The translations under genes were made by a program, and so were the position numbers. This document shows positions 4,726 to 5,921 of a stretch of DNA of 5,921 nt, piece by piece (the first letter of the stretch is position 1; the number at the start of each line of letters is the position of its first letter). A model generated the notes under the pieces. The model ran no database searches and was not told the origin of the DNA. It saw nothing but the letters and a program-made list of their open reading frames with translations. Source of the DNA: Chloroflexota bacterium (lineage in GTDB: Bacteria > Chloroflexota > Limnocylindria > Limnocylindrales > CSP1-4); assembly GCA_021801545.1 (NCBI GenBank), contig JAJYXX010000269.1:1-5921 (forward strand), read 5' to 3'.

Positions 4726-5921
4726 CGCGGTGCGATCACCTCGAGCGCGACCGGGACACGACCGAGCGGTGCCGCCACCTGAACCCCGGCGACCCGGCCG
4801 CGCACCGCACCGACCATCTCGCGGGCGATCGCGACGCCCTCCTCGAGGGCCGTCTCACGCCCGCGGCTCGATGCCAGGCGCATCCGCTCGATGACCGGCC
4901 GCGGCACGGAGACCCCGGGCACCTCGTTGGCGAGGAACTCGGCGTTGCGGAGCGAGACGAGCGGCCAGATCCCGGCCACGATCGGAATCCCGAACGGCCG
5001 CGCCCGATCGAGGAACCGGTCGAGCTGGTCGAGATCGAAGACCGGCTGGGTGACCGCGAACTCGGCGCCGGCGTCGACCTTCCAGGCGAACCGGCGCATC
5101 TCGCGCTCGAACTCCGGTGCAGCGGGGTTCACCCCGACGCCGATGACGAAGCGGGTCGGCGCCCCGATCGGGTTGCCGCCCGGATCGAGGCCGTGGTTCA
5201 GGCGGGCGACGAGGTTCGTCAGGCCGATCGAGTCGATGTCGAAGACGCCGGTCGCCTCCGGGTAGGGGCCCATCTTCGGCGGGTCACCGGTGATGATCAG
5301 GAGGTTGTGAATCCCGCTCGCCGCCGCGCCGAGCAGGTCGGAGAGCATGCCCAGCAGGTTCCGGTCGCGGCAGGCGTAATGGACGACCGCCTCGACCCCG
5401 ACCTCGCGCTCGATGAGCAGCCCGGCGAGGAGGGCCCCCATCCGGCTCTGGGCCCGGGGACCGTCGGGGATGTTGACCGCGTCGACGCCGGCGGCCAGGA
5501 GCGTCCGCACCTGGTCGAGCATCGGGGTCGGGTCGATCCCCTTCGGAGGCACGATCTCGACGGTCGTGACGAACGTGCCGGCGGCCAGCCTGGCACCGAG
5601 CCGGGAGCGCTCGGCGAGGGGTACCGGCGCCACCGCCTCGGGTTCGTCGCGGACCGGCACTGCCTGGACCACCCGGTGGGGCGCGACGCTCCGCACGAAG
5701 CGCACGATCTCCGCGATGTGCTCGGGTGTCGTCCCGCAGCAGCCGCCGACGAAGCGCGCCCCGGCCTCGACGAGCCGGCGGGCGTAGCTGCCCATGTACT
5801 CCGGGGACGCCATGTAGATCTTGCGATCCTCGATCTCGCGCGGCAGGCCGGCGTTCGGCAGGGCGGAGAGGACCGCATTCGAGACCCCTGCCAGCTGCTC
5901 GATCGCCTCGAGCGTTCCGGC
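4722..5921 (-). CDS. Bifunctional homocysteine S-methyltransferase / 5,10-methylenetetrahydrofolate reductase, 5'-partial
   Basis: The frame is open to the window edge, so the N-terminal part (about 210 residues, judged against B. subtilis YitJ at about 610) is missing and 399 residues are visible. Residues 1-78 end a homocysteine S-methyltransferase barrel: NAGLPR, then the zinc-binding GGCCGT with C61/C62; the third Zn cysteine should lie in the missing part. After a Pro/Val-rich linker, a MetF-type flavin barrel carries VEIVPPKG (E122, equivalent to the catalytic Glu of E. coli MetF), CRDRN (184-188), TGDPP (D213, the flavin-site Asp) and TQPVFD (Q292, folate-binding Gln), ending with GIWPL and a C-terminal helix region. 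It should make 5-methyltetrahydrofolate from the 5,10-methylene form and transfer methyl groups to homocysteine for methionine synthesis in the cytoplasm. No defect is visible. The ATG at 5811-5813 is internal, not the start. Confidence 0.93.
   Translation of the reverse strand, partial: AGTLEAIEQLAGVSNAVLSALPNAGLPREIEDRKIYMASPEYMGSYARRLVEAGARFVGGCCGTTPEHIAEIVRFVRSVAPHRVVQAVPVRDEPEAVAPVPLAERSRLGARLAAGTFVTTVEIVPPKGIDPTPMLDQVRTLLAAGVDAVNIPDGPRAQSRMGALLAGLLIEREVGVEAVVHYACRDRNLLGMLSDLLGAAASGIHNLLIITGDPPKMGPYPEATGVFDIDSIGLTNLVARLNHGLDPGGNPIGAPTRFVIGVGVNPAAPEFEREMRRFAWKVDAGAEFAVTQPVFDLDQLDRFLDRARPFGIPIVAGIWPLVSLRNAEFLANEVPGVSVPRPVIERMRLASSRGRETALEEGVAIAREMVGAVRGRVAGVQVAAPLGRVPVALEVIAPR

Noticed and set aside
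4722..5921. Link between the methyltransferase/reductase gene and mercury methylation
   Set aside because: The domains are ordinary methionine/folate enzymes, no HgcA or HgcB sequence is present, and the gene is on the opposite strand about 2.8 kb from the mer pair.

Overview
The window is uniformly GC-rich (roughly 70% by eye, strong G/C bias at third codon positions) and reads as bacterial chromosome. Gene content fits a high-GC Chloroflexota or a deep-branching actinobacterium: a fused homocysteine S-methyltransferase/methylenetetrahydrofolate reductase, a CmtR-type ArsR regulator and small membrane proteins of a kind I associate with Chloroflexota. This placement is an inference from recall, with no rRNA or marker gene to support it.

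Layout. (1) 15-1947, plus strand: a mercury-resistance pair. It has a mercuric reductase without the N-terminal HMA domain (merA), then 70 nt later an ArsR/SmtB repressor that keeps the cysteine triad of the Cd/Pb sensor CmtR. No merT, merP, merC or merB is visible, and the promoter lies left of the window. (2) 1958-3524: three small cysteine-free membrane proteins of unknown function. A 116-aa protein on the minus strand is divergent, across 290 nt of intergenic DNA, from a tight plus-strand pair of 182 and 121 aa whose second ribosome binding site overlaps the first gene's stop codon. (3) 3525-3678: a short convergent intergenic region with a C-rich direct repeat and a 14-bp hairpin that probably ends transcription from one or both sides. 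(4) 3679-5921, minus strand: a methionine/folate gene (5' end outside the window) whose stop codon overlaps by 4 nt the start of a secreted calcineurin-like metallophosphoesterase.

How they work together: the merA product would reduce Hg(II) to Hg(0) and the CmtR-like protein would derepress the operon on metal binding. The membrane trio looks like a separate unit. The folate enzyme and the phosphatase are translationally linked by their overlap, but no shared pathway is evident. Two in-frame tandem repeats, one inside merA and one just after the phosphatase signal peptide, are the most unusual sequence-level structures. The least explained region is the membrane trio, whose 182-aa member has three membrane-associated histidines and resembles nothing I can name.
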